A stretch of 36,743 bases of DNA from Acidobacteriota bacterium (GTDB taxonomy: Bacteria; Acidobacteriota; Terriglobia; 2-12-FULL-54-10): positions 1 to 36,743 of the forward strand of contig JACQGE010000112.1 of NCBI GenBank assembly GCA_016199675.1, written 5' to 3'. How positions within the stretch are numbered: the stretch's first letter is position 1; every line of letters begins with the position of its first letter. Position numbers and translations under genes: made by a program. This document shows positions 1 through 8,666 of this stretch, piece after piece. The notes beneath the pieces were generated by a model. It saw only the letters and a program-made list of their open reading frames with translations. It had not been told where the DNA came from and did not search any database.

Positions 1-1455
1 CACGACTGGTGCATCTCCCGGCAGCTCTGGTGGGGCCATCGCGTCCCTGCCTGGTACTGCCAGAGGTGCGATGAAATCTCGGTTTCCCGCGAGGACCTCA
101 GCCAGTGTCCCAAGTGCGGCGCTCAAAATCTGCGGCAAGACGCCGACGTGCTCGACACCTGGTTTAGTTCGGCGCTGTGGCCGTTCTCGACGCTCGGCTG
201 GCCGAAGCGAACACGCGACCTGCAAGTCTTCTACCCCACCTCGCTGATGATTACCGGCTTCGACATCCTTTTTTTCTGGGTGGCGCGGATGATGATGATG
301 GGCCTGGAGTTTATGGGTGACGTTCCCTTTCGCCTCGTTTACATTCACCAATTGGTTCGAGACGCCGAGAAGCAGAAGATGTCGAAGACGCGGGGCAACG
401 TCATTGATCCGCTGGTGGTCACTGAGCAATACGGCACTGATGCCGTCCGCTTTACGCTCGCGATCATGGCCTCACCAGGCACCGACATCGCGCTCTCGAC
501 AGACCGCATGGAAGGCTACCGTGCCTTCGCCAACAAGATTTGGAATGCCGCGCGATTCATTTCCATGTCTCTTGAGAAATCGGGTGCAGAACCCTGGAAG
601 CCGCCGAAGGATGGAGACTACCATCCGATTACAGACCCGGACGGTCAACTGTCGCTCGAAGACCGCTGGATTTTCTCGCGTCTTTCGCGGATCGCCGGTG
701 AGATGACTGCTGCCTGGGAAGCCTTCCGTTATCACGAAGCCGCGCACCTGATATACCACTTTTTCTGGCACGAGTTTTGCGACTGGTATCTGGAACTCAA
801 AAAGCTGACCTTCGCGCCCGTCTCCGGCCCGTTGCCTCCGGCTTCAGAAAATCTCTGCCGGGCCTTTGACATTGCCCTGCGCCTGCTGCATCCCATGATG
901 CCCTTCATCACGGAGGAGTTGTGGCAGCGGTTGAGTCCCCGGCAAACCTCTGTCGCGTTATCGCCGTTTCCGGCGCACGATCCGTCCTTGATAAAAGAAG
1001 ATGCCGAGGAGGAGATGAAGCTGCTTCAGGACATCATCGTCAACATTCGCAACATGCGCGCCGAGCTTGGCGATGAGGCACGACAGAAGACCACTGCGAT
1101 ATTCTTCGCGTACCACCCGGGTGTACGCGATCTCGCCGAAAAACACAGGAGAACGATTGAGAGATTGGCGAATCTTTCCGATCTGACCGTTCAGTTTGAA
1201 ACGGTAGATTCTTTCGCGGGTGCCCCGTGGCGGGTTGTTGTACCTGCGATGATCGATGTTCAAATGCAGCGTGGCCTCCTGCAAAGGCAAGAAAAGAAAT
1301 TGTCGGACGAAATGGCTGTCCTCCGAGCGCAGTTAGAAAACCAACAATTCCTTTCGAAAGCGTCACTGCGGATCGTTGCCGAGCGCAGAAAACGTATGGA
1401 AGAAGTGGTCGCTGAGTACGAACAGGTTGTCGAATGGTTGCATCAACTGGGGTGA
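1..1455 (+). CDS. valS: Valine--tRNA ligase, C-terminal part (5' end outside window)
   Basis: Cytoplasmic class I aminoacyl-tRNA synthetase that charges tRNA-Val. The reading frame is open from base 1, so the window begins inside the gene and 484 residues are visible. Near the start is a Cys4 zinc ribbon (CxxC at visible residues 20-23, then CPKC), followed by the catalytic-domain stretch DTWFSSALWPFSTLGWP, typical of ValRS. The KMSKS-type ATP-binding signature is KMSKT at visible residues 126-130. An anticodon-binding helical domain follows (WHEFCDWYLELKK, HPMMPFITEELWQRL). The protein ends in a charged coiled coil, roughly the last 60 residues, which in ValRS contacts the tRNA elbow. The stop is TGA at 1453-1455. 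Identity is secure; only the missing N-terminal half limits the entry. Confidence 0.97.
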   Translation, partial: HDWCISRQLWWGHRVPAWYCQRCDEISVSREDLSQCPKCGAQNLRQDADVLDTWFSSALWPFSTLGWPKRTRDLQVFYPTSLMITGFDILFFWVARMMMMGLEFMGDVPFRLVYIHQLVRDAEKQKMSKTRGNVIDPLVVTEQYGTDAVRFTLAIMASPGTDIALSTDRMEGYRAFANKIWNAARFISMSLEKSGAEPWKPPKDGDYHPITDPDGQLSLEDRWIFSRLSRIAGEMTAAWEAFRYHEAAHLIYHFFWHEFCDWYLELKKLTFAPVSGPLPPASENLCRAFDIALRLLHPMMPFITEELWQRLSPRQTSVALSPFPAHDPSLIKEDAEEEMKLLQDIIVNIRNMRAELGDEARQKTTAIFFAYHPGVRDLAEKHRRTIERLANLSDLTVQFETVDSFAGAPWRVVVPAMIDVQMQRGLLQRQEKKLSDEMAVLRAQLENQQFLSKASLRIVAERRKRMEEVVAEYEQVVEWLHQLG

Positions 1456-1471
1456 ACCTACCTACTCCGGC

Positions 1472-1642
1472 TATCAGGGCATGGCTTCAGCCATGCCAAA
1501 ACAGGGTGCCAATGACTACGGCTTTAGCCCCTGAGGGCTGTCCTTCAGCGGTGCTGCGCCTGCGGCTCCGCTTAGGCCTACGGCAGTGAGGTAGTGATCT
1601 ATCAGTACCGCTCTCCGGCACTACTGAAGTCGTGCCCTGACG
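1472..1642. repeat. REP-doublet-like palindromic element between valS and birA
   Basis: The 229 bases between valS and birA hold no gene. They contain a hairpin at 1478-1497 (stem GGCATGGCT, 2-base loop, AGCCATGCC) and a related imperfect hairpin at 1617-1636 (GGCACTACT, 2-base loop, AGTCGTGCC). The outer ends are inverted copies of each other: ATCAGGGCATGGCTTCAG on the left, and GTCAGGGCACGACTTCAG on the right when read on the other strand. Between them lies GC-rich repetitive sequence. This architecture resembles REP doublets (REPIN/BIME) or a small MITE. A related hairpin is at 36624-36643. Confidence 0.6.
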
Positions 1643-1684
1643 CTTTATCACGGCGGAACTGGACCCGGATTACGCGCGTGTAAA

Positions 1685-2674
1685 ATGGCGGAGCGGCAAC
1701 AAGATCGCCAACTCGACCGGCTGGTGGACCTCCTGACGAAAAACGCCACCGTCGTGATGAGCGGCACAAAACTGGCAACCCAATTGGGCGTCTCGCCCTC
1801 CACGCTGTGGGAGTGGATTGAGCGGCTGCGCAGCTTGGGCGTCGAGGTTCGTGGGTTGCCCGGAGCAGGCTACCAATTGAAAAAGGTGCCAGACATACTC
1901 ACTCCCCAGGCTGTGCGCCGCAGCCTCCACCGTGGACAGTTCGGTTGCCAGATTTATCATTTTTATGAGACCGACTCGACGATGACCGAGGCGGAGCGAC
2001 TGGCGGGCAAGGACGCTCCCCACGGTACGCTGGTCATTGCCGAGGAGCAGACGGCTGGGCGGGGCCGCTTTGGGCGGCAATGGTTTTCCGAGCCTGCGGT
2101 GGGCATTTACTTCACCCTGATCCTCCGCCCTCGGCTCGCTCCATCCGCCGCTTCCATTCTGACGCTGCTGGCGGGAGTTGCTCTGGCGGAGATCATCCAT
2201 GAGATCTGCCAGCTTCCCACGGACTTGCGCTGGCCTAATGATGTTTTGATCCGCGAGAAAAAGTGCGCTGGCATTCTGGTGGAAATGACAGCCGAGCCAG
2301 AGCGGATCGCGCACATACTGATGGGCATTGGAGTTAATGTGAACCATCCGCAAATGCCCAAAGATTTAACGGCGGAAGCCACCTCACTCCACCAGGAGGC
2401 GGGGCGCACTTTCTCGCGCCTGGAAATACTGTCGGCTGTTTTAAAGCGATTGGAGCGGTATTATCTTCAGTGCTTGGAGCAGGGACCGGCAGTCATTGTC
2501 CACCGCTTCAGCGAGATTTCTAGCTTCGCTCGCGGCAAGCGCGTTAGGATCACGGATGGGCCACGCCTCCTGACTGGAGAAACGGCGGGCCTTTCCCCGG
2601 AAGGGATTTTGCTGCTGCGCCGCGATGATGGGCAAACAGAAATGATTCTGGGCGGGCAGGTCCGCGCGGAGTGA
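1685..2674 (+). CDS. birA: Bifunctional biotin--[acetyl-CoA-carboxylase] ligase / biotin operon repressor
   Basis: Makes biotinyl-AMP and attaches biotin to the acceptor lysine of biotin-dependent carboxylases. The 329-residue protein has the two-part BirA layout. Residues 1-65 are a winged helix-turn-helix (GTKLATQLGVSPSTLWEWIERLRSLG), so it may also act as a biotin-responsive repressor. The ligase core follows, with TDSTMTEAERL near residue 97, the biotinyl-AMP loop GRGRFGRQW at 125-133, RWPNDV at 182-187, and K193 in KCAGILVE. A small SH3-like C-terminal domain ends the protein. Start is ATG at 1685; no convincing ribosome site is seen. The stop lies just ahead of coaX, whose ribosome site is inside the end of this gene, so the two are probably co-transcribed. 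Confidence 0.95.
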   Translation: MAERQQDRQLDRLVDLLTKNATVVMSGTKLATQLGVSPSTLWEWIERLRSLGVEVRGLPGAGYQLKKVPDILTPQAVRRSLHRGQFGCQIYHFYETDSTMTEAERLAGKDAPHGTLVIAEEQTAGRGRFGRQWFSEPAVGIYFTLILRPRLAPSAASILTLLAGVALAEIIHEICQLPTDLRWPNDVLIREKKCAGILVEMTAEPERIAHILMGIGVNVNHPQMPKDLTAEATSLHQEAGRTFSRLEILSAVLKRLERYYLQCLEQGPAVIVHRFSEISSFARGKRVRITDGPRLLTGETAGLSPEGILLLRRDDGQTEMILGGQVRAE

Positions 2675-2679
2675 AGCGA

Positions 2680-3450
2680 ATGCTATTTGTGATTGATGTC
2701 GGCAACACCAACACGGTCTTGGGGGTCTTCGATGAGAAGAAGCTCATTGCCCACTGGCGACTCAGCACGCAGCACAAGCAGACGGTGGATGAATGGGGCA
2801 TCCTTACGCGGAATCTCTTTGCCCTGGAGCAGATCAACCTGGACCAAATCACTGGCCTCATCATTGCCAGCGTAGTGCCCCCGCTCGATTCCATTCTGGA
2901 GCAGATGGCGAGCCGTTATTTCAACTTATCGGCGGTTTTTGTTCGTGCCGGCGAGAACACCGGAATGCCGGTCCATTATGAGTCGGTGCAGGATGTCGGC
3001 GCGGACCGAATCGTCAACAGCGTAGCCGCTTTTGAGAAATACGGCGGCCCCTGCATCATTGTAGACTTTGGCACAGCGACCACTTTTGATGCCGTGTCGA
3101 GTAAGGGTGAATATTTGGGTGGCGTCATTGCGCCCGGCATCGGGATCGCCGCTGAGGCTCTTTTCACGCGAACCGCGCGCCTGCCACGCGTGGACATTCG
3201 CCAGCCCCAGCACGTTATAGGGACCACCACCGTGGGCAGTATCCAGTCCGGTTTGTATTATGGTTATTTGAGTCTGGTGGATGGCATCCTGGAGCGGATG
3301 CTCGCGGAATTGGGATCGGATTGCCACGTGATCGCCACAGGAGGCCAGGCGGAACTGTTGGCCAAGGCATCCCGATATATTCAGAAGACCGACGCGGCAT
3401 TGACCCTGGAGGGGCTGCGAATTCTTTGGGAACACCGGCAGAAGACCTGA
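2680..3450 (+). CDS. coaX: Type III pantothenate kinase
   Basis: First step of coenzyme A synthesis: ATP-dependent phosphorylation of pantothenate by the ASKHA-fold enzyme that is not feedback-inhibited by CoA. The 256-residue protein opens with the phosphate-binding motif DVGNTNT (D6-T12). It has VGADRIVNSVAAF with the catalytic Asp at D109, then the second nucleotide motif DFGTATTFD at 129-137 and GGVIAPGIGIAAEAL. Length is normal for the family. A GTG nine bases upstream (2671) overlaps the birA stop. The ATG at 2680 is preferred because GGAG at 2668-2671 lies 8 bases before it and family members begin exactly at this position. Likely operon with birA. Confidence 0.96.
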   Translation: MLFVIDVGNTNTVLGVFDEKKLIAHWRLSTQHKQTVDEWGILTRNLFALEQINLDQITGLIIASVVPPLDSILEQMASRYFNLSAVFVRAGENTGMPVHYESVQDVGADRIVNSVAAFEKYGGPCIIVDFGTATTFDAVSSKGEYLGGVIAPGIGIAAEALFTRTARLPRVDIRQPQHVIGTTTVGSIQSGLYYGYLSLVDGILERMLAELGSDCHVIATGGQAELLAKASRYIQKTDAALTLEGLRILWEHRQKT

Positions 3451-3490
3451 CCCCAAAATTCTTCGAGACTATCCCGAGTTCCTCTGCTGT

Positions 3491-3530
3491 CATCCTGAGA
3501 AGCGCAGCGGTCCTGAGCGAAGCGAAGGAA
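3491..3530. repeat. Interspersed TCCTGAG-type repeat between coaX and the next gene
   Basis: The 91-base gap after coaX contains TCCTGAG twice, exactly 18 bases apart (3493 and 3511). Each is followed by an AAGC/GCG-rich tail ending in GG. The second copy ends in AAGGA, 12 bases before the next start codon. It looks like a degenerate member of a dispersed repeat. Only this copy pair is present in the window, so family membership is an inference. Confidence 0.35.
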
Positions 3531-3541
3531 CTGCTTGTCGG

Positions 3542-4237
3542 ATGGAGAACTACTTCAACTATTTTACGGAGATTGAAGAATACTTTTGGAAAAAGCGAGG
3601 CACTACGTTGCTCGTCTCCACGCTGGATTGGGCGCTGATTGATTCCTGGAAACAGGCGCAGATTCCCCTGGAAGCGGTTTTGAAAGGCATTGACCGGGCC
3701 TTTGAAAAATTCGAAAAGCGGCGGCAAAAGGTGCGCCAGGTCAACTCCCTGGCCTATTGTCATCAGGAAGTTCTGCTCGCGGCGGAGGAATCACAGCGCA
3801 CCCAATTGCCCCATCCTTCTGGCGCGGAGGCCTTTCCTCGGGAAAACTTAGTGACGTTCCTGGAGGGAAACGCCGAAGCTGTAGGTAGGGCGGCCGGCCA
3901 ATTCGCGGAGCAGGGGAAACCGGAATCGGCAACGAACTTCCAGCAGATTGCCCATTCACTGCGTGAACTGGCGGCGACAGTCCGAGCAGCCAGTACGCTG
4001 GACCTGGAGGAAACCGAACAGCGGCTTACAGTGCTGGAGGAAAAAATGTTTTCTGTTCTTTTCCAAAACGCCGAGGAGCGGGAATTGGTCGCGATCCGTC
4101 AGGAGACGGACCGGGCACTGGCCCCCGTTCGACAAAAGATGAGCAGCGAGCAGATCGCCCATTTGCAAAAACAATTCCTGAATCGAAAGCTGCTCGAAAA
4201 GGCTGGCCTGCCGCGACTCAGCCTGTTCTATTTATAG
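3542..4237 (+). CDS. Uncharacterised helical protein, 231 aa
   Basis: Not recognised. The protein is soluble, charged and almost entirely predictable as alpha-helix, with no signal peptide or membrane segment. Residues 1-65 (NYFTEIEEYFWKKRG ... LDWALIDSWKQAQIPLEAVLKGIDRAFEKFEKRR) form a conserved-looking N-terminal module. The middle, about residues 85-140, is rich in Ala, Glu and Gln. The C-terminal half (LEETEQRLTVLEEKMFSVLFQNAEERELVAIRQETD) is a likely coiled coil. It lies between coaX and the rRNA methyltransferase on the same strand, so it may be in their operon. The chosen ATG has AAGGA 12 bases upstream, contributed by the preceding repeat. A scaffold or adaptor role is possible but unsupported. 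Confidence 0.75.
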   Translation: MENYFNYFTEIEEYFWKKRGTTLLVSTLDWALIDSWKQAQIPLEAVLKGIDRAFEKFEKRRQKVRQVNSLAYCHQEVLLAAEESQRTQLPHPSGAEAFPRENLVTFLEGNAEAVGRAAGQFAEQGKPESATNFQQIAHSLRELAATVRAASTLDLEETEQRLTVLEEKMFSVLFQNAEERELVAIRQETDRALAPVRQKMSSEQIAHLQKQFLNRKLLEKAGLPRLSLFYL

Positions 4238-4329
4238 AGTCATCATAGCCGCGCCTCCCGAGCGGGGCCGAAGGGACCGGAAAAGGGCGAAGATTCAGTT
4301 CGCGAGCTAATTCAGTTGAGGTGATCCCA

Positions 4330-5619
4330 ATGCCGCCGGAAACGGAGACCGCCGAAAAGGTTCTCGATGTGGCCATCGAAAAAATGGTCTATGGCGGGGA
4401 GGGTCTGGCGCGCACCCCTCAGGGAGTTTTGCTCGTAGCCGGTGTTTTGCCGGGTGAGCGGGCCAAAGTGCAAATTGAAGAGAAACGGCAGGGGGTTCTC
4501 CGGGCCCGCCTTTTGGAAGTGCTGGTCGCAAGTCCGGATCGAGTTGTCCCGGAGCATCCGTACTTTTCCCGCTGCGGTGGTTGCGTCTATCAGCACCTCT
4601 CCTACCTTCGTCAGCTTGAAATAAAAAAAGAAGTATTACTGGAATGCCTGGAGCGGATTGGCAAGCTTCATTTGGATATGCCTGTCGTGATGATCCCGTC
4701 CGAGCCTTGGCACTATCGCAATCGCAGCCGCTTTCAGATCAAAAAGGAGGCCTCTGTTTTTCAGATCGGTTATTTTGAGGTTTCCTCGCACCGCCTCTGT
4801 GCTGTTGAGCGTTGCCCGCTCAGCCCTCCTGCCATCAACGCCGCGCTGGAACAATTGAACCAGGGGGTAGGCGCTTCCTGTTTTCCAGAAGGCAGGTCCG
4901 AACTCGAACTCTTTGCTTCCGATTCCGGGCAGGCATTGCTGGCCTCTGTTTATTCTCCGGCGCTTCCACAAGAAAATTTTGGAGAGGTACTGATGACCGC
5001 CATCCCGGGCCTCGAATCCGTTGGCTGGTTTGAGAAGCCTTCGAGGCGGCCAAAGACCTGGGGGGCGGGAGCGATTACATACCATGTCGGCGAATTCCAC
5101 TATCGCATCAGCCACGATTCTTTTTTCCAGCCCAATCGGTTTCTTCCGGAGGCGATGATTTACGCCGTCCTCGGCGACCTGGAGGGAACGCGGGGGCTGG
5201 ACTTGTATGCGGGAGTCGGATTCTTCACCCTTCCCCTAGCGCGGCGATTTGAACAGATGACGGCGGTGGAGGCTCACGGAGCCTCGGCGCAGGACTTGAA
5301 AAGCAACGTGGGAGTCGTCGGAACACGGGCTCGCGCCTATCATAGTAGCGTTGAGAAGTTTCTGTCGGCCACCTCGCGGAATTGGGATGCGCTTGTCGTG
5401 GACCCGCCCCGCAACGGCCTGAATCGCGTTGTGATCGAGCACCTATGCCGCCTGCAGCCAAAACGACTGGTTTATGTTTCTTGCGACCCGACAACTCTGG
5501 CCAGAGATTTGAAAGCCCTGTCCGGGGGCGCCAGGTATCGCATCCGGTCTCTTCATCTGGTCGACCAGTTCCCACAAACATTTCATCTGGAAACCGTGGT
5601 TCACTTGGAGGCTAACTAA
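4330..5619 (+). CDS. rlmD: 23S rRNA (uracil-C5)-methyltransferase, RlmD/RumA type
   Basis: SAM-dependent methylation of a uracil in 23S rRNA (U1939 in E. coli, by family). In 429 residues there is an N-terminal TRAM domain (about 10-65), then iron-sulfur ligands C82 and C85 (SRCGGC) and C162 (ERCPLSPP). The substrate-binding motif is SHDSFFQPN, the SAM motif GLDLYAGVGFFTLPLA, and VVDPPRNGL is followed by the catalytic Cys C385 in VSCDPTTLARDL. The family's first cluster ligand (C-x5-C) is His76 here, so one of four cysteines is missing. Start: GAGGTGA at 4318-4324 lies 5 bases before the ATG at 4330, favouring it over the GTG at 4321. RlmD versus a paralogous RNA uracil methyltransferase cannot be settled by reading. 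Confidence 0.9.
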   Translation: MPPETETAEKVLDVAIEKMVYGGEGLARTPQGVLLVAGVLPGERAKVQIEEKRQGVLRARLLEVLVASPDRVVPEHPYFSRCGGCVYQHLSYLRQLEIKKEVLLECLERIGKLHLDMPVVMIPSEPWHYRNRSRFQIKKEASVFQIGYFEVSSHRLCAVERCPLSPPAINAALEQLNQGVGASCFPEGRSELELFASDSGQALLASVYSPALPQENFGEVLMTAIPGLESVGWFEKPSRRPKTWGAGAITYHVGEFHYRISHDSFFQPNRFLPEAMIYAVLGDLEGTRGLDLYAGVGFFTLPLARRFEQMTAVEAHGASAQDLKSNVGVVGTRARAYHSSVEKFLSATSRNWDALVVDPPRNGLNRVVIEHLCRLQPKRLVYVSCDPTTLARDLKALSGGARYRIRSLHLVDQFPQTFHLETVVHLEAN

Positions 5620-5638
5620 CCACCGTTCAAATAGCGCA

Positions 5639-8263
5639 ATGCGCAATCCCCTGCTTCCGATCACTGCTGCCTTTGCCGCCGGCATTTGGACCGCCCCGTA
5701 TTTCTATCTTTCGGCTCCCGAGCAGCTTTTTTTTATGGGCCTGATCCTATTGGGCGCCGCGCTGCTGCTCCGCTGGGAGCGCTACTCGTACGGGCTGGCT
5801 CTGTCCTTGGGAGGCTTCGTTCTCTGCGGGACGTTTCTGGCTGCCGAGGAACATTCTTTTCTTCCTCCCCAACACATCGAATCTCTGGCCCGGCGCGGCG
5901 TGTTCCATCCGGAGCAGCCTTCCCAAGCGGTCGGGTGGGCGCGAACATCGAGCGTGCTCCGCCCCGGAGGAGAGTACTTTGACCTGGAGCTCACGGAAGT
6001 ACGGCAGGCAGGCCGCGTCCTTCTGACAAAGGGCCAGATTCGTTTGTACCGCTTTGCGAATCCTAACAGCGTTCCGCCTCCAAAAATTGCTTATGGAACG
6101 CGGCTGGCGCTATCGTTGCGCGACCTCCGCCGTCCTCGTAATTTCTTAACCCCAGGCTTTTTTGACTATGAAGCCTACCTGCGTCGGCGCGGGATTTACT
6201 TCACGGGCCTGGTGCGCAACATCTCCGAGGTTGAAGTTTTGCCCGGACAAGGCGGGAGCCGCTGGCGAGGCGCTCTGGATGGCTTTCGGGTTCAATTGCT
6301 ATCTCACCTCGATCTCCTCTACCCAGCCCCGCAGTCTTCATCCAATCGGAGGCCGATCTTGAAAGCGATGTTGTTGGGGGATGACAACTGGCTCAGCCCG
6401 GAAACGGAGCTGGCCTTCCAAGAGAGCGGCGCCTATCATGTGCTGGTCGTCTCTGGGTTGCACGTCGGTGCGCTGGCGGTAGGGTTGTTCTGGCTTTTTT
6501 CCGCCCTACGGCTTTCCCATTGGCTCACCATGTTGTTGGTTGCGGTAGCGGTGATCGCCTTTGCGGTCCTGGCCGGGTCGGGCATTCCGGTCATGCGGGC
6601 GGCGCTGATGGTATTGATCTACCTTGCCGCCCGTTTCCTCTACCGCGAGCGAGTGCTACCGAACTCCATTGCCGCCGCGGCCTTAGCCCTCCTGGTTCTG
6701 CATCCCTCCGATTTGAGGGATTCCAGTTTCCAGCTTTCCTTCCTGGCGGTGTTGGTTCTGGCGGCCATTGCGATACCGATTGTCCAGTGGACTCTGTCTC
6801 CCTTTCGATTGGCGCTGCGGGATCTGGAGAACAAGGAACTGGACATGCATCTGAAACCGAAGCAGACCCAATTTCGACAGGACATACGAATCCTTCTGGA
6901 TTTTCTCTTTCCGCCTGTCTCCTTGGATCGCCAACCCAGAAGCCGTCGACGATGGCTGCTTGCTAAAACAATCTCCGGCCTGCTGGCCCTGACGGAAGCA
7001 ATTGTGTTCACCCTCTTTATGCAATTGGGCTTTGCCTTGGTCATGGCGGCTTATTTTCATCGCGTGGCGTGGTCAGGAATCCTGGCGAACCTGGTGGTGC
7101 TGTCCCTCACTTCGGTTCTGATCCCGCTGGGCTTTTTGGTATTGCTGGCTTCGCTGCTGTGGTGGCCCCTAGCTAAGGCAGGAGCCTGGGCATTAGGAAT
7201 TTTAGTTTTCTGGTTGTATAGCGCTGTAGACTGGTCGGCCCAACTCCATGGGCTCAATCTGCGGGTTCCCACGCCGCCTCTCTGGGTGTCCGTTTGTTTT
7301 CTGGCAACATTGTTTCTGCTGGCGCTCGCCATCGAGCGCCGTTCGCGCTGGACGTGGGCAGCAGTGGCTGTGTTGTTTAGCTTAGCGATTGTGCTCACCC
7401 TGTCTCCTTATTCAGCCCGGCTGCCACAAGGAAAGTTGGAAGTCACAACCCTCGATGTAGGGCAGGGAGATTCCTTATTTATTGCTTTTCCGAATGGCTC
7501 AACCATGTTGGTGGATGGAGGCGGAGCTATTCCTGTGTCGCCGGACGTGCCGCCGAGCCTGTATATCGGCGAAAGCGTAGTTTCTCCAGCCCTGTGGTCC
7601 CGTCAGATTCAAACGTTGGATTTCGTTGTCCTGACACATGCCCATTGGGATCACCTCGGCGGCCTGCTCACCGTGCTGCAGAATTTCCGCGTGCGTGAGC
7701 TTTGGATTGGGCCCAGCCCCCGGCCGGAAAATCTCCAACGGCTGCTGGATTTGGCTGCCAGCCGTAGCGTGCGGGTCGTACGGCAGCAGAGCGGCAACCG
7801 GCGGGAGATTGACGGTGTGGAGCTCGAAGTCTTATCTCCTCCGGCGGACTGGAATCCCCGCCGGGTCAGCAACAATGATTCTCTGGTCCTCCGCCTCCAG
7901 TACGGCCAGCGCCGGGTGCTTCTACCCGGCGATGTCGAGTCCCGCATGGAGAGAAGGCTGGTGGAAAATGGAAATTCCATCGCCGGCGACATTTTGAAGA
8001 TTCCGCACCACGGGAGCAAAACTTCCACCACGCCCGCCTTCCTGGCTCGCGTCGCCCCGAGCTTCGGAATAATTTCCGTAGGAGCTTTCGGCCGCTTCGG
8101 GCATCCTCACGCCGAGGTCTTGGAAACTCTCCGGCAGGCCGGAGTGCGCACCATGCGCACCGATCAAGACGGCAGCGTCACCATCCTGACCGATGGCCGC
8201 CGCATCGAACTGGCCACGTTCCGCGAGGCTCTCCGCTCCTGGCCTCCGTTCCCCTTGTTCTAA
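5639..8263 (+). CDS. comEC: DNA uptake channel ComEC/Rec2
   Basis: Inner-membrane channel that passes single-stranded DNA into the cytoplasm during natural transformation. The 874-residue protein shows the full three-part layout. There is an N-terminal membrane and soluble (DUF4131-like) region. The polytopic Competence domain begins near residue 246 (GDDNWLSPETELAFQESGAYHVLVVSGLHVG) and contains many membrane helices. A C-terminal metallo-beta-lactamase domain starts near residue 604 (LDVGQGDSLFI) with the metal site HAHWDH near residue 667, PGDVE, and KIPHHGSK. The metal residues look intact, so nuclease activity is plausible. ATG at 5639 lies 19 bases after the methyltransferase stop and lacks a clear ribosome site. 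dprA at 32.7 kb is the other transformation gene in the window. Confidence 0.95.
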   Translation: MRNPLLPITAAFAAGIWTAPYFYLSAPEQLFFMGLILLGAALLLRWERYSYGLALSLGGFVLCGTFLAAEEHSFLPPQHIESLARRGVFHPEQPSQAVGWARTSSVLRPGGEYFDLELTEVRQAGRVLLTKGQIRLYRFANPNSVPPPKIAYGTRLALSLRDLRRPRNFLTPGFFDYEAYLRRRGIYFTGLVRNISEVEVLPGQGGSRWRGALDGFRVQLLSHLDLLYPAPQSSSNRRPILKAMLLGDDNWLSPETELAFQESGAYHVLVVSGLHVGALAVGLFWLFSALRLSHWLTMLLVAVAVIAFAVLAGSGIPVMRAALMVLIYLAARFLYRERVLPNSIAAAALALLVLHPSDLRDSSFQLSFLAVLVLAAIAIPIVQWTLSPFRLALRDLENKELDMHLKPKQTQFRQDIRILLDFLFPPVSLDRQPRSRRRWLLAKTISGLLALTEAIVFTLFMQLGFALVMAAYFHRVAWSGILANLVVLSLTSVLIPLGFLVLLASLLWWPLAKAGAWALGILVFWLYSAVDWSAQLHGLNLRVPTPPLWVSVCFLATLFLLALAIERRSRWTWAAVAVLFSLAIVLTLSPYSARLPQGKLEVTTLDVGQGDSLFIAFPNGSTMLVDGGGAIPVSPDVPPSLYIGESVVSPALWSRQIQTLDFVVLTHAHWDHLGGLLTVLQNFRVRELWIGPSPRPENLQRLLDLAASRSVRVVRQQSGNRREIDGVELEVLSPPADWNPRRVSNNDSLVLRLQYGQRRVLLPGDVESRMERRLVENGNSIAGDILKIPHHGSKTSTTPAFLARVAPSFGIISVGAFGRFGHPHAEVLETLRQAGVRTMRTDQDGSVTILTDGRRIELATFREALRSWPPFPLF

Positions 8264-8323
8264 TCCATTTTTCCGAAATACGATGAAGGCTTTTATTTCG
8301 CGAGGGCTTCTCTGAAAGTCCCT

Positions 8324-8352
8324 TTGACCCACAGGAGAGGCTCTTTTATACT
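8324..8352 (+). promoter_or_regulatory. Sigma70-type promoter for the small gene at 8403
   Basis: TTGACC at 8324-8329, a 17-base spacer, and TATACT at 8347-8352. Five of six bases match consensus in each hexamer and the spacing is ideal. Predicted transcription start is near 8359, giving a leader of about 45 bases before the ATG at 8403. It suggests the small gene is transcribed separately from comEC. Confidence 0.65.
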
Positions 8353-8402
8353 CAAATGAGCAAGTATTTAAGGCGCGAATTTCTTTTTAATGGCGGGATG
8401 CG

Positions 8403-8654
8403 ATGTTGCCAGGCAAACCAAGCGAAGCGGAAATCCAGGAAGAAAGCCGCCGGGCACGCCGGCTGCAATTCATGGTGCAACTGGTGATGAGCGTCATCAG
8501 CCAGGGCAATCTGCCCATTGAAGAAGCCGCCGAGTTGGTCGCGTCCACGAAGCGGGCAGCGCTTTCTTTATTCCCGGACAAAGAATTCGCTTACGACTTA
8601 ATCTACCAGCCCCGATTGCAGCGCCTGATGCGGGAGAAATACAGAATCTGCTAG
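8403..8654 (+). CDS. Small conserved-looking helical protein, 83 aa
   Basis: Not recognised. The basic, helical protein has no Cys pair, signal peptide or membrane segment. Its sequence runs from a charged N-terminus (SEAEIQEESRRARRLQFMVQLVMSVIS) through PIEEAAELVASTKRAALSLFP to a basic tail (RLQRLMREKYRIC). It has its own strong promoter and stands alone between comEC and a convergent gene, which supports a real, independently expressed product. A nucleic-acid-binding or protein-interaction role is possible but not shown. Confidence 0.7.
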   Translation: MLPGKPSEAEIQEESRRARRLQFMVQLVMSVISQGNLPIEEAAELVASTKRAALSLFPDKEFAYDLIYQPRLQRLMREKYRIC

Positions 8655-8666
8655 AGTAATGCTCAT

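Noticed and set aside
1670-2353. A 227-codon open frame antisense to birA
   Set aside because: It lies entirely opposite birA, begins inside it, and has no family motifs.
8356-8402. ATG at 8356 as the start of the small gene after comEC
   Set aside because: It is in a different frame from the 83-residue gene and lies at the predicted transcription start, with no ribosome site.
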